A DNA stretch of 53,280 nucleotides from Branchiostoma floridae (taxonomy: Eukaryota > Chordata > Leptocardii > Amphioxiformes > Branchiostomatidae), in contig NC_049990.1 of NCBI RefSeq assembly GCF_000003815.2, positions 22,678,044-22,731,323 on the forward strand. Reading direction: 5' to 3'. Each line of letters starts with the position of its first letter. Within the stretch, counting starts at the first letter, position 1. Shown here piece after piece: positions 1 to 12,200 of the stretch. The position numbers and the translations under genes were made by a program. The notes beneath the pieces were generated by a model. That model did not search any database. It was not told the origin of the DNA and worked only from the letters and a program-made list of their open reading frames with translations.

Positions 1-849
1 GACACAGAGAAGATAGAGTAGTTCCCTACGGGCTTAGGATTTACAAGCCAAGCAGGTACGCAAGGTTTTTGAGCTCGCCGCCATTTTTTGGCGTCTTGTG
101 GAATTTTCCATTTTGATTTGTCTCCCTACGTTGGCTGTTTTTCTAGTGGATCTCTCGGCTGTTTTCTTTCTTGTTCCTTTATGATTTTATTTTCCTGTTG
201 TATGATTATGGTGTGTTTTGTTGGTCAGCAACTATTCTGTCGTTCATTTCGTTTAGCGACTCGTAATTTGCATATGTTTGCGCATCGCACATGTTTCGCG
301 TGCGCAGGTGTGAGTGATTCTATTTGATAGAATAGGCTTGGTATAATTAATCTTTTGTTGTCTCATTTGAGTTAGGTATGTTGATACAGCTGAGCCACCG
401 CCAGGGCTGCCGTTTACCCCGTCTTTTCGCCATAGGAGCCTTTGTGAAGCGGTACAACGTTGTTCCAGTTTTCGCACGCTCGGAGCAGCGCCCGACCTTT
501 TTTATCAAGAAAGAGTCGGAGGCTTCAACTTATCACTGGTAGCGCTATGGGTGAGTTACGTTCTTTGAAAGGCTTTAGACAGTATTTGGTATAGTTTTTT
601 GTCTGCCTATCACGTTTTGTGGAAGGAGTCGAACGTATTGCCTTTTTATTTTAAGTATTTTCCTGTATTTTTTCTGTATATTTGCTTTGTTTAATTTTGA
701 AGTTAGGTTCGGCGATTCTGGGCATTGCATTTTGTGGACCAGCCAGCATTCAGCAACCCGAAAAGCTGAGGGACCAGGCCTCAAGACGCTCGGACAGCTG
801 TCAACCACTGCGGCAGTTTTCCCAAGGTGTGTCCTATATCTCAGCTAGA
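1..849. other. Unassigned DNA before the minisatellite
   Basis: I see no convincing gene here. The short open frames lack splice context and recognisable domains. The T-rich plus strand already carries a faint version of the downstream unit (GACAACCT blocks) near its right end. Confidence 0.4.
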
Positions 850-2880
850 GGTTGTTATCTTGTTGCTCGGCATGTCGGCAGACAACCTCGGGTTTGTAGC
901 GAGATTTCAGGTGATTTGATTTTTGTTTTTTGTTTTCTGAGCCGATTTGCTTTTTTGTTGGGTTTGTCGCTTGACAGGTTCTTGGACAACCCTAGGTAGA
1001 AAAAAGTGTTTGCAGTTTTTTTTGTTTGGTTGGTGTCATGCAATAGTTTTAGACAATTGAACTGTTGGACAGTTTTTGTTTGCTGTTGTCGTACGACATG
1101 CTGTAAACAACCCCAGAGAGATAACAAGACTGCTGGAAAGTTTTGTTGTTGTTGTCATGCGACAGGTTGTTGGACAACCCCAGGTAAGTAACAAGACTGT
1201 TGGACAGTTTTGTTTGTTGTTGGCATGCGACAGGTTGTTGGACAACCCCAGGTAAGTAACAAGACTATTGAATAGTTTTGTTTGTGGATGGACGACGGGT
1301 TGTGGGACAGCACCAGGCAGGTAACAGGACTGTTGGACAGTTTTGTTTGTTGATGTACGACAGGCTGTGGGACAGCACCAGCCAGGTAACAAGACTGTTG
1401 GACAGTTTGGTTTGTTGATCATATGATATACGACAAGCTGTGGGACAGCACCAGGCAAGTAACAAGGCTGTTGGACAGTTTGGTTTGTTGATGTACGACA
1501 GGCTGTGGGACAGCACCAGGCAAGTAACAGGACTGTTGGACAGTTTGGTTCGTTGATGTACGATAGGCTGTGGGACAGCACTAGGCAAGTAACAAGGCTG
1601 TTGGATAGTTTGATTTCTTGATGTACGACAGGCTGTGGGACAGCACCAGACAGGTAACAAAGCTGTTGAACAGTTTTGTTTGTTGTCGTGCAACAGGCTG
1701 TGGGACAGCACCAGCCAGGTAACAGGACTGTTGGACAGTTTGGTTTGTTGATGTANNNNNNNNNNNNNNNNNNNNNNNNNNNNNNNNNNNNNNNNNNNNN
1801 NNNNNNNNNNNNNNNNNNNNNNNNNNNNNNNNNNNNNNNNNNNNNNNNNNNNNNNNNNNNNNNNNNNNNNNNNNNNNNNNNNNNNNNNNNNNNNNNNNNN
1901 NNNNNNNNNNNNNNNNNNNNNNNNNNNNNNNNNNNNNNNNNNNNNNNNNNNNNNNNNNNNNNNNNNNNNNNNNNNNNNNNNNNNNNNNNNNNNNNNNNNN
2001 NNNNNNNNNNNNNNNNNNNNNNNNNNNNNNNNNNNNNNNNNNNNNNNNNNNNNNNNTGGACAGTTCCGCACGCGCGCCCTCCTGTGCTGTGGGACAGCAC
2101 CAGCCAGGTAACAGGACTGTTGGACAGTTTTGTTTGTTGTCGTGCGACAGGCAGTGAGACAACGCCAGGTAGAGTAACAACAGTGTACGACAGATTTTGA
2201 TTGCTGTTGTCGTGCGACAGGTTGGTTAGACAACCCCAGAGAAGTAAAAAGGCTGCTCGACAGTTTTTTGTGACGTGTGATGTCGCACGACAGATTGTTT
2301 AGCAACTCCAGGAAACCAACAAGACTGTTGGACATTTTTTGTTTGTTGTTGTCGTGCGACAGGTTGTTAGACAACCTCAGAGAATTAAAAAGGCTGTTAG
2401 ACAGTTTTGTGTGTTGTTGTACGACAGATTGTTGAGTAACCCTAGATAAGCAGCAAGACTGTTGGAAAGTTTTTGGACTAGAGAAGTAAAGAGACTGTTA
2501 GACAGTTTTCTGTTATCGCACGATACGTTGTTACAAATTTGTTACCCAGGTGTTAGTGGTTGGTCGCACGACAGGTTGTTAGACAAGCCTAGGTAGGTAA
2601 CATGGCTGGCGGACAGTTTTTTGTTTTGTTTGTTATGCGACAAGTTGTGGGACAACCACAGGTGGAGGTTAAGACTGAAGGACAATTTTTGTGTGCTATG
2701 GAGCCGTACTATTAGTTATTGGACAGCTTCAGGCTGATAACAGGACTTGGTTTTCGTTCGGTTTGTTACTTGACAAGTCGAGGGACAACTCTAGGCTGAT
2801 AGAGTTGGTCGTGCGACAGGGCAGCCACGCGTAGGGAATAAGAATAATACAGTTTGGCTTGCTGACTACGACAGGTTTTG
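850..2880. repeat. 65-68 bp minisatellite array
   Basis: About 30 tandem units share the core GACAG-GYTGTKGGACA, CAGGTAAGTAACA and GACTGTTGGACAGTTTTGTTTGTTG. Starts at 1161, 1229, 1294, 1359, 1432 and 1497 give spacings of 68, 65, 65, 73 and 65 bp. The central units (about 1160-1755) are the most alike and both edges decay, the usual pattern for an array homogenised from the middle. A 301-base gap interrupts it. The minus strand is unusually free of stops, so long apparent ORFs rich in NCPTVLLPGWCCPTAC-type repeats cross the array. Since 65 is not a multiple of three, each such ORF cycles through all three unit frames. Confidence 0.9.
1756..2056. other. Assembly gap (301 N) inside the minisatellite
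   Basis: The run of N lies within the tandem array, so the true copy number is unknown. Confidence 0.99.
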
Positions 2881-4865
2881 GTTAACTTCGTGATGATACA
2901 TACCGAGACTATCCGATACTTGGTGAGGTGTGTGGCATTGCAGATTGTTGATGGACCCCGTGTAGATAACGAGAACGGCAAGCAGTTTTTTAACGCGATT
3001 GAGAAAATATCTACAGAAGCACTGAAGTCGAGGCCGACAATTGTGAAGATTACGGTGTGCAATGTAGAGAATAGTACGTCGTGGATAGTTTTAGGACGGA
3101 CAGCACAGGATTAAAAGTTGGCACTTGTATACGTATAACTGCAAGGATTTTGAACTAATTACGAGTATCATTCGTTCGTTTTTCGACACGCTATTGTATC
3201 GCTATGATTCTTGGTACACGTACGTTTTCTTTGAAGTACAAGACACAGAGCAACATTGTCGTAGAACATTTGTAACCAACGACGTATTCGTTAGGTGGTA
3301 CAGGTTTTCAAGAGAAAGGATAGCTTCATCCCGAAGGACATGCAATATGATAAATATGTTACAGGAAGCATGCAGTACAACGCGCGTGGGTGTGATGCGA
3401 GGACGTCTGAAAATACCACCTCAAGTTCAGCAACTTAGACCCACCAGCCAGCTGAGAAGTACACGCAGCAAACCTTATGGGAGGGCGGCGTGCAGGCAGG
3501 GATGGTGGCCAAGCAAAGGGATCAAGAAGTTTAAAACTAGACTTAAAATTCAGAAACAGAGAGACAACAGCCCCAGAATATTTTTACTCTCTCGTACGTT
3601 CGAATTGTGGCCTGAATTTCCATTTTGCCTTAAAGTAACAGAATATGTTAGAGGGCGTCTGTTAAACGCTTTCTTCGTAAAAAAAAAGAACATCTATACT
3701 GTCTTAGAGTTCACTATAAGGATGACCACTGTATTTGTTTGTTTTTAATTAGAACACATCAACGTCAGAAGTTGTCCAGGAAGTGACATGTTTTTCGTTG
3801 TAATGTTGAGAAACAACTAGTTATTAAATCGGTTTGCTGTTTTCGTCTGTCTCCATTTTCTTTACTTGGTAGTACGTTCCAGCGCTTATGGCTTATAAGT
3901 AATTTGAAAAGTAGCATGTTTAATATAAGGTGCCATGGATAAATACAGGTTCGTGTATCTTGAGTAGTAATTTTTTGATAACTTGACGAGGCACGAAAGT
4001 TAAAAGGCAGCAGTTATATTGTCGTTTTATCAAAACATTTAGGCCAAAGTCTAATTTTGCTTCGTGGGTAGATCTGACATGTTTAGCTGTAATGAGTCCA
4101 AAGATGACGCTATAAAAGTTTCAGGTTAATATAGCCAGTATTAAAAGGTCACTGCTTACTTTCTAACTGTCAACCTTTATTGGCACACACAGGGTTAAGG
4201 CTTATTTATAGAAGACATGAAAGTTTTGCTGCACATAAAATAAAATGTCTTCAATTTATCACATATGCTGTCCAAGCCAGACCTAGTAATATAGGGTTGG
4301 CTACCCAGCGCAAAACGGCATTGGCCAAAACTGTTTTCGTCAAGTATGTATCAATTCAAGGGTTAGTGGATTTTCCAGAGAGGTTGTTATCAGTGAAAAG
4401 CTAGAACAGTAGCGAGGAGGACTCTAACACTTCAATACAGGTTTTTTGTTTAGATACAATTATCCCAATGTATGTGACGTAGCTTGGTTTGCTAAACGGC
4501 AGTTGAAACAAATATTTGAAACCGAATGTCGACATTTTTGTTGTTGTTTGTTGAGTTCTGATAGAAATGGGATTATATTGGGTATTTATTCTTGCAATAT
4601 GTCTGGGCCATTTGTGTACGTAGAATTTGTCGAAATTGGAGAGATCCGTTATACGAAAGTTACATCTGCTGCGATAATAGACCATTGTTACGTACCGTGT
4701 CTATCATATTTATGAGGTTGGAAGTATGTTTGCAGTTTGCAACATCTGACAGAGGACACTTCTAGTAGTTCTTAGAAGAGGACCGCCGGCGATGCAAGAA
4801 ATAAAAAGTATTAGACTGCACATTAGTTTTATTGTAGTTGATTCACTTCCGATAAGCAGGACACG
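2881..4865. other. Unassigned region after the minisatellite
   Basis: Two plus-strand open frames (2878-3114 and 3125-3748, the latter about 207 codons from a non-ATG start) show no domain I recognise and no clear splice sites. An AATAAA lies at 4800-4805 and could end a transcript running through the minisatellite, but nothing else supports one. I would not annotate a gene here without RNA evidence. Confidence 0.35.
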
Positions 4866-5115
4866 AATAAAAGAATAATGAATGGAGGTTGGGGTAGAAA
4901 GGAATAGAGAATGATGGTGTGAAGAACTTGGCGGATGAGAGTGGGAAAAGTAAGGATGAGAGTGGGAGAGAACGAGAGAGTCAAGGAAGGTTAGGATGAG
5001 ATTGGGGATAGTAGGGGGTATGGATATTTAAGAATGATGGAGTGAAGGAAAGTTAGGATGAGATTAGGAATATTAGGAGGTATGCATATGTAAGAAGGAA
5101 GAATAGTAGCGCCAC
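4866..5115. repeat. Purine-rich (GA-rich) imperfect repeat
   Basis: A G/A-dominated stretch repeats blocks such as AGGTTAGGATGAGATTGGGGA and its variant AAGTTAGGATGAGATTAGGAA about 75 bp apart. It lies upstream of the MITE cluster at 5432-5821. A pyrimidine-rich stretch occupies a comparable place beside the related cluster at 23397-23813, seen on the other strand. Confidence 0.6.
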
Positions 5116-5431
5116 TATTGTATAGTGATTGTTATGGTAGGTCTGGACCACCACCCATATAAGTGGTAGAGTCCGCTAGAGGTTACGTCACGCACTGTGT
5201 GGTGCTGGTTGTTCACCATCATGGAACGGTTCCATAAGAAGTTGTCGATAGACTATGTTCCTTGACTATGCGTCCACTGTCGTCCTTGAGAATACACCGC
5301 ACGCGTTCCCTATTAGCGTGGAGTCAGCGGTTGGTCTCCTAGAACCCAGACACGCACCAAGAAGCTTGGATGCCACGCAACTCCGGGGGTCCTCAGGTAA
5401 TGATACTAAAGAAAAGAAGAGGCGCGACGGA

Positions 5432-5821
5432 AGGCACCACCCCATAGCTTCATATGGATGAGTCAATCACTGCGCAGAAAGAATAGGTAACTATCTTTCC
5501 TGCGCTGTGATTGGCGATGCCCATATTAGGCGAAGACCCAATCCTAAATAAGGGCAGGATAGACTATTCACTATGCAGTTTGACGGACTCATCCGCACAG
5601 CCTGGAATCCGTCGAAGACGTGAACATGGGATAGAAGGAGTGGGACAAGGGAAAAGAGGTAGGCACGATGGAGCGCAGTTTTTCTTTTTCGCCCGCCCAC
5701 CCACCCACCCACCCACTCAGTCTGGGGAATGTTTTATGTATCACATCTTCGCGCGACTCCAGGCACCACCCCATAGCTTCATATGGATGAGTCAATCACT
5801 GCGCAGAAAGAATAGGTAACT
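5432..5821 (+). mobile_element. Foldback MITE cluster A (R end, then L end to R end)
   Basis: A 61-bp right-end sequence occurs twice as a direct copy (5432-5492 and 5761-5821, offset 329). Immediately after the first copy, at 5487-5515, is an imperfect inverted version (GCGCTGTGATTGG against the right end's CTGCGCAGTGATTGA in reverse complement). The simplest reading is a complete element at about 5487-5821 preceded by a solo right end. A C-rich simple repeat (CCCACCCACC) lies inside at 5697-5717. The class of the parent transposon is unclear. Confidence 0.6.
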
Positions 5822-6000
5822 GTCCTCCTCCTAACATTACACAAACCCACACATTACCGAAAAGTTTGGATCTTTCGTCATCCACTGTTTCCGAAAAAGG
5901 TAGTTGTATCCGGATATCCAATAATTGTACATTGTAGTTGTATCCTGAATTTAGAGTTAGCCTTTAGACTAAAGTAGACACGTGCTATTATCATTCTACA

Positions 6001-6239
6001 CTATTTGTCTCGTTTCATGTTACCTGCAATTACATATAACTTCTGATACATCAAAGCCTTAGTTAGCTGTAGGTCTCCTGTTATATTTTGTAGATTGTAG
6101 GGAATGTGAAGACGTACACTGTACTGGAGACTGCTGTTCTGTGCCAGTGCACACAGATAGATCCTGAAGACTTCATCAAGGTTAACATCTGGGCTGGGTG
6201 AAGAGGTAGATGCTGAATCAGCTGGCAACATCTCTATTT
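6001..6239 (-). CDS. Exon 16: last coding exon
   Basis: Acceptor TATTTGCCACAG joins in phase 1 to exon 15. The 239 bp code for 79 full codons plus the split one, from EIEMLPADSASTSSPSPDVN to NMKRDK and a TAG at 6003-6001. I found no clear polyadenylation signal within 500 bp downstream. Confidence 0.75.
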
Positions 6240-9200
6240 CTGTGGCAAATACAGACAACAAACTCCCTTTACTATATCATCAGTACATGTACAAAAATGT
6301 AGACATACACGAACGCCCCTCAACTAAGTACTGAAAAAATTTAAAATGTTTGTGGTGGTTTTATTTTCGTATTTCTTGCAGTTATCTCTTAACTGCGGGT
6401 TTAAGACACAGTGAATATCCTTATCATTAACTTAAAACACTGAAAAACCTAATTTCCAGTTCTCTTGGAAAATTAAGTCCCTACAACAATAAATGAATTT
6501 ACTGTAGTCTGAAGGTTTACAAAGCTGGGTCAAAAGTGGAATTCCACACATACACAACTCAAGTGATTTAAAAGGAAACTTGTTTTAGAAAACCTGTTGA
6601 AAACATTATAGACCCTTCAGAGTTGTGCCTCACGGCACAGGAGGACCTTAGAAAAAGTCCAAGGTCTAAGGTAAGAGTTGTCCCAAATGTCTCACACAAA
6701 AGGGAATTCCACACTTAACTTAAGCTTACAGTCACACAACTCAAGACGTTTAAGAGGAAACTTGTTTAAAAAAACAAACCTTATGAAATCATTTTAACAA
6801 AAGCGTCCCACAAACCTTGGCCAGTTGTGAAACACTTCATGATGTTGAGGAAGTCTGTGGGATCCATCCTGGCCAGTCTGGGCCTCTTTCCTTGGTAATT
6901 GGAGTTTTCAGACTTTACTAGCTCTGAGTGCACCTCCTTCCAGTTCCCCAGGTGTGCCAGGTAGGTAACCAACTTGTCTTTCAGCCAACTATATTTAAAA
7001 AAAATTTCAACCAACCAATAGTACATGTATATACTAAAGGATAGTGGCGTTTTCTTTTCTACATGATTGTATATCTATCCTATATCTTCCTCAGAGCTTT
7101 TAACTGTTATTCTGCTTCTTGCCACTATAAATAGACCAGTCCAAAACACGTCCACTAAAAAAAATGGAATTTTGAATCATTACCCATCCAAAACTAAATT
7201 TTCGAAATAAGCCCCTCTCCATGCAAGAATGGACTCTTCCTGTGATATCCCTTTGTTAAGTGGAGCAGTCCAAAAATACTAAAATATGACTTTGACATAA
7301 TCACCAAAGTCATCTTCCCAAAGCTTCTAAGTTCTAACTGTTGTTCTGCTTCTTGCTGCTATATGAAATACTGGCACCGTTTGGTAAACTTACCTGAGGA
7401 CTCTCTGCTTCGTGATGCATATAATACTGTATTTACTGGTGATCATGACTGGATTAATCATGTTAAGGACATTCTCAACTAACACGGCTTTGGACATATA
7501 TGGATGAAACCTGAGTCTTATAAAGTAGATTACATTGCCGACCAACTTCGCCACCGTCTACAAGATGTATTTATACAGGAGTGGTTTAGTTGTATTAAAA
7601 GCAATTCAAAACTATCTTTTCTTAAAAAATCGAAAAAGTGTTATGAACAAGAGACATACCTATATGATGTATATAACTTTGAAATCCGTAAAGCAATAAC
7701 CCAGTTAAGAATCAGCAGTCATAAATTGAATATAGAAACAGGTAGATATCATAATGTAGCCCCTGACCAAAGGTTTTGCCCATTCTGTCCAAAGCAAATT
7801 GAAGATGAATTTCACATGATGTGCAGTAGGTACACTGTTTCACGTAATGAGTTATTCACATTCCTCGAATCAAGTACAACAGATTTTAAGAGACTCAATG
7901 CTACAGGCAGATTTGATTATATATTCAGATGTGACAACTCCCACAATGCTAAAATAGGTAAATACATAAAAGATTGCTTTGTCATAAGAAAAAATGCCGA
8001 AACTCATAATTAGCCCCACTCGATTGTAGTACAATGTTTTATGCTAGCTCTCATTGTTTTAGAAATAAGAATGTCAAATTTCATTCTATATTCACAATCT
8101 GCATTATGTACTATGTTTTATACTTGCTTTAGTAATTAGAGTGATAAGTTTGTTTCTTCTTTTTTCTGCCATACATTGTACCGTGTATGATCGTTGCGCA
8201 ATAAAGTTCTACATAAAGTTCTACATATAAAGCCAATGTAGGTGGTGCTTTTGCAGCGAGAATACAATCCCAAATCCTGAACTTATCTTTATCTGACATA
8301 TTCTGGATAAAACTCGAACAAGACTGTGTTTCAAGGGGATGAAACTGTGCTATGGTAACCTCACCTTACATTCCCATACTGGTTGGATTTGATGTTCACT
8401 CTCTGGATGTAGTTGACTGTCTCTTGCCACCTAAAGCAAAAAAACAACAAATGGTAACATTACATCTTAAGCAAAGTAATGACCATAAATATATTGAGTG
8501 AAACACAGACATATACAGAAGTAGACTGACAAATCTCAAACTTTCATCTGTCCATTCATTCATTCCTTCATTCATGCAATACCTCTTCTCACTCTCCAGA
8601 ATTTGGAGCCTCTTCTTCACCACTAAGTAGTCCTCAGTAAAGCTGCTGTTCCTGCTGTCCACAGGGTTGTCTTCCACTACGATGACCTCAGCTGTGCTGT
8701 TCCCTATGGAGCTGCTAGTTGCCTTGTCTTGTCCAGGGTTGTAGGAGCCATTCAGCACAGCCAAAAGTTCCTGATCATCCCAGCTTTTCAAACCAAGGGC
8801 TCTGAGGGAAAGAATTCAACAGGTTAAACTTAACAAGAAGAGATGCCGTAGGAAAGCATAGGGATATTTTGACATAAGTACTACACAGGGTTGTAGCCAG
8901 CCGGAAATCATTTTCCTTTCCTTCGATTTTGAATGGAAATCCTTCCGAGCACAGAAAGCACAAGACGTCGCATGACATTCCTAGAGGGTCTGATGTCCCT
9001 GAAAATGTTTACATCTAGACCCTCTGAAATGCTATTTTCTGCATTTTGAGGTGTAAATTTTGCTGGAAAAGTAAGCTGTTCAATGGCACTTCATAATGTA
9101 GACAGTCCAACATCTTAAACTCACATCTCAAACTAAAGCAATCATTCCCTAAGGCTTTAATATGGATCGCCAGAAGTTTTCCCCACATATCCAGCAAATC

Positions 9201-12200
9201 ATGCAGTGCCTTACAAATTGCAGCTTTCTTCCCCCCATAATATTACAAACGTTGATACTCACATGTTTGGCCTGATGTTACCACAGTCGCGAGGAGCCAG
9301 GTCAAAGGTCCTTTTGATGCTACTCATGGCTTTCTCCTTCAGAGAAGATGGCAAAATGCCACTCCTGTCTACAAACATGTCCACAAGGAGTTCTTCTATC
9401 CTAGAAAAAAATTAAGAAACATAGACAGTTAATTGAAAAGTAGATTCTGTCCCACCATTTCTGTTTGGGAGCTTATGCTGTATATCTTTATCTTTAAATC
9501 TATATTTGAAGTTTACGAAAATACATCAATTTCATCCATAACTTCAGATTTTCTGACAGGGTGAATTTTTTGTCATACAAGCAAACTTTCGTCCCAGGAC
9601 GGAGGTACAGGTTATGAAGACAGCCCTACCAATACATGTTGTATATGTAGATGAACTAAATCTCAGCAACTAGGCAAAGCTTATCCCTCTTTAATGCTAT
9701 AGCATTTCGCACATTCAAATGAGTATTGAGGAAAAGGAATTGTCACAATTGTAAAGATATGTGATAATTGAAAAATAGGAAGGCCTGACTTACGATTGCA
9801 TGACTAAACGTTTGCAGGTTACCAGGCCTCCATCACTTCTTTCTCCATACCTGCCTACAGTCACCTCACTGAAATACAAGATGGACAGAACAACTTAGGA
9901 CAGGCGTAAAATATATTGTATGATGTAAACTTTTGTTAAAACACCTTAGAGTTTACTTCCTGTTTTCACAGTTGATGACAGCTGTTACAGTCTGCAAGAA
10001 GCAACATAATCTTCTTTCATGAACATTCATTTGAACAAGCCTTGAAATAAGATCAATATCATACCATGGCTGATGCAGACAAAGAGAACGCATGGTTTCC
10101 TCCAAAACAATCAGAGCTTCAAACGGCTTCTTGTTTTGCCAGTGTGTACGAGCGGAGGCCACTGCACTGTTCAAGGCTCTCTTAACTGGGTCATAGCTGG
10201 GGAGGTAACACATATTTGGATAAAGCATATGTATATAGGAATGAAAGAACTACATGCATATGTAGCAATCAACATCTATCAATTGATTTAACACCATAAA
10301 AATTTGTGCAAACAGCACTTAGTTCCAAGTAGTGTCTAAAATTACATTGTGGAAATATATACAAAAATGTATGTATGATATCCACACTTGATGTTCTCAC
10401 ATTATTTTACTTGAGAGGCTGACACTATTTGGTTAAAAATTCTGGTGAGCGAAATTTCTTGAGTTAGAGAAGAGTTCATTTTTCTCATTATGACACTATC
10501 CTTGTTGGTTAATGGTTATCATTGTGAGTCAGTATTGTCATAGCAAAAAGTACTTACTCATGAAGGGAGTTGCCAGTACCGTAATGATAGTCCTCACATT
10601 CATAACATGGGTCATCTTCATAATCATCAAACGCACACCTAAGAAAGAAAATTAAAAAATTTAGAAAGACAAACAAAATTCTCAAACTTGCTTTCAAGTC
10701 TGAAATATCTGAAAACATTGTTATCATTGTCCTGCTGAATTTTTATTTCAAAATATTTCAGAACAAAGGAAATAAATTAGAAAAGCCTAAGACTGATACA
10801 CATTTACCTCCAGCGCTCATGGCAGTAACAATAGCACTCATCTTCACCATAGTCGTTACCCTCATAGGCTGAATAGTCCTTATACGTTGAGTCTATGCGA
10901 TTGAGGATTTCATCCAAAGAAGAATCTGGAAGAAAAAAGAAATACACAGTACATCCTCACTTAATCCTCTCACAATGATATTAGCACCATCTGGCAGAAC
11001 ATGCAGAAACTACAGTACTGTGCCCTCTGGTGGAACATGCAGAGACTGTATTGTAGAAACACAGACAAGACACAAACGAAAATCATTACTTTACTTTGCA
11101 AAATAGCAATTATTCAAGCAACTGTATATCATTTTGGAAACAGTCAGACATTTCAGGCAGAATCCACTACCTTTTATCACTGACACCGGCCGGTGTCAAC
11201 CTTGGACCCCATGGAAAGGGAAGTGGATTCTGCCCTGTTTCCCAAAATNNNNNNNNNNNNNNNNNNNNNNNNNNNNNNNNNNNNNNNNNNNNNNNNNNNN
11301 NNNNNNNNNNNNNNNNNNNNNNNNNNNNNNNNNNNNNNNNNNNNNNNNATTGAGGTACTTTTAATGGAATAGTCTGTATAGTCTTTTCTGAGAAGTGGAC
11401 CATGCCATAATCATTTTATAAATGGATATCACATTTCTTTTTATTTTACCCATTGCATATCCCAGTTCTGTATGGCCTTCAACTACACAAATATTTTCTA
11501 TGAAATAGTCCAATAGTGAAATATTATTACCCGATTTATTATCGCCTTTAGAAACGGCCGAAAAATTCCAGTAAAGACTCCCCCCTCTTCTGGCTCGCGT
11601 TCCAAAATAGGTGACGATTGTTTTTGAATAAGTCCCTCTCTCCATCAACATTAAAACCACCCACCATAGCTACTGCGCATAACAAATCATGTGTCTTAAA
11701 AATGACAAAAATTAACTGTGATAAATATTCTGCTGTCAGTGGTTTTGGTACCTTCAACGATTCAACCTTTGGTATTCAAATGTCAAGAACTCATGTTGCA
11801 TGGAAATGCAAAACTTAAGATTGCGGAAGAGAATCTGAAATAGATGACTCAAAAAGTTGGAAAGATATCAGCGGACGCAAAGTTGTAAAAGGTGAAAACT
11901 GTATCTCAACCGCAGATAAGATTCTCCGAGAGAAATTCGACCTTTAATACACACGAACCCATAAGCCCTTTCACAGAATTCAGGATGCATGTTCGGCGAC
12001 AGGAATTCCAGGTAATATNNNNNNNNNNNNNNNNNNNNNNNNNNNNNNNNNNNNNNNNNNNNNNNNNNNNNNNNNNNNNNNNNNNNNNNNNNNNNNNNNN
12101 NNNNNNNNNNNNNNNNNNTGCAGAAACTACAGTACTGTGCCCTCTGGTGGAACATGCAGAGACTGTATTGTAGAAACACAGACAAGACACAAACGAAAAT

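Noticed and set aside
1036-2374. Long minus-strand ORFs over the minisatellite
   Set aside because: They cross the N gap and come from a stop-poor tandem unit whose length is not a multiple of three. No domain and no splice context.
3125-3748. 207-codon plus-strand ORF
   Set aside because: It starts at a non-ATG codon, is low in recognisable motifs and has no splice or promoter support. I could not call it a gene.
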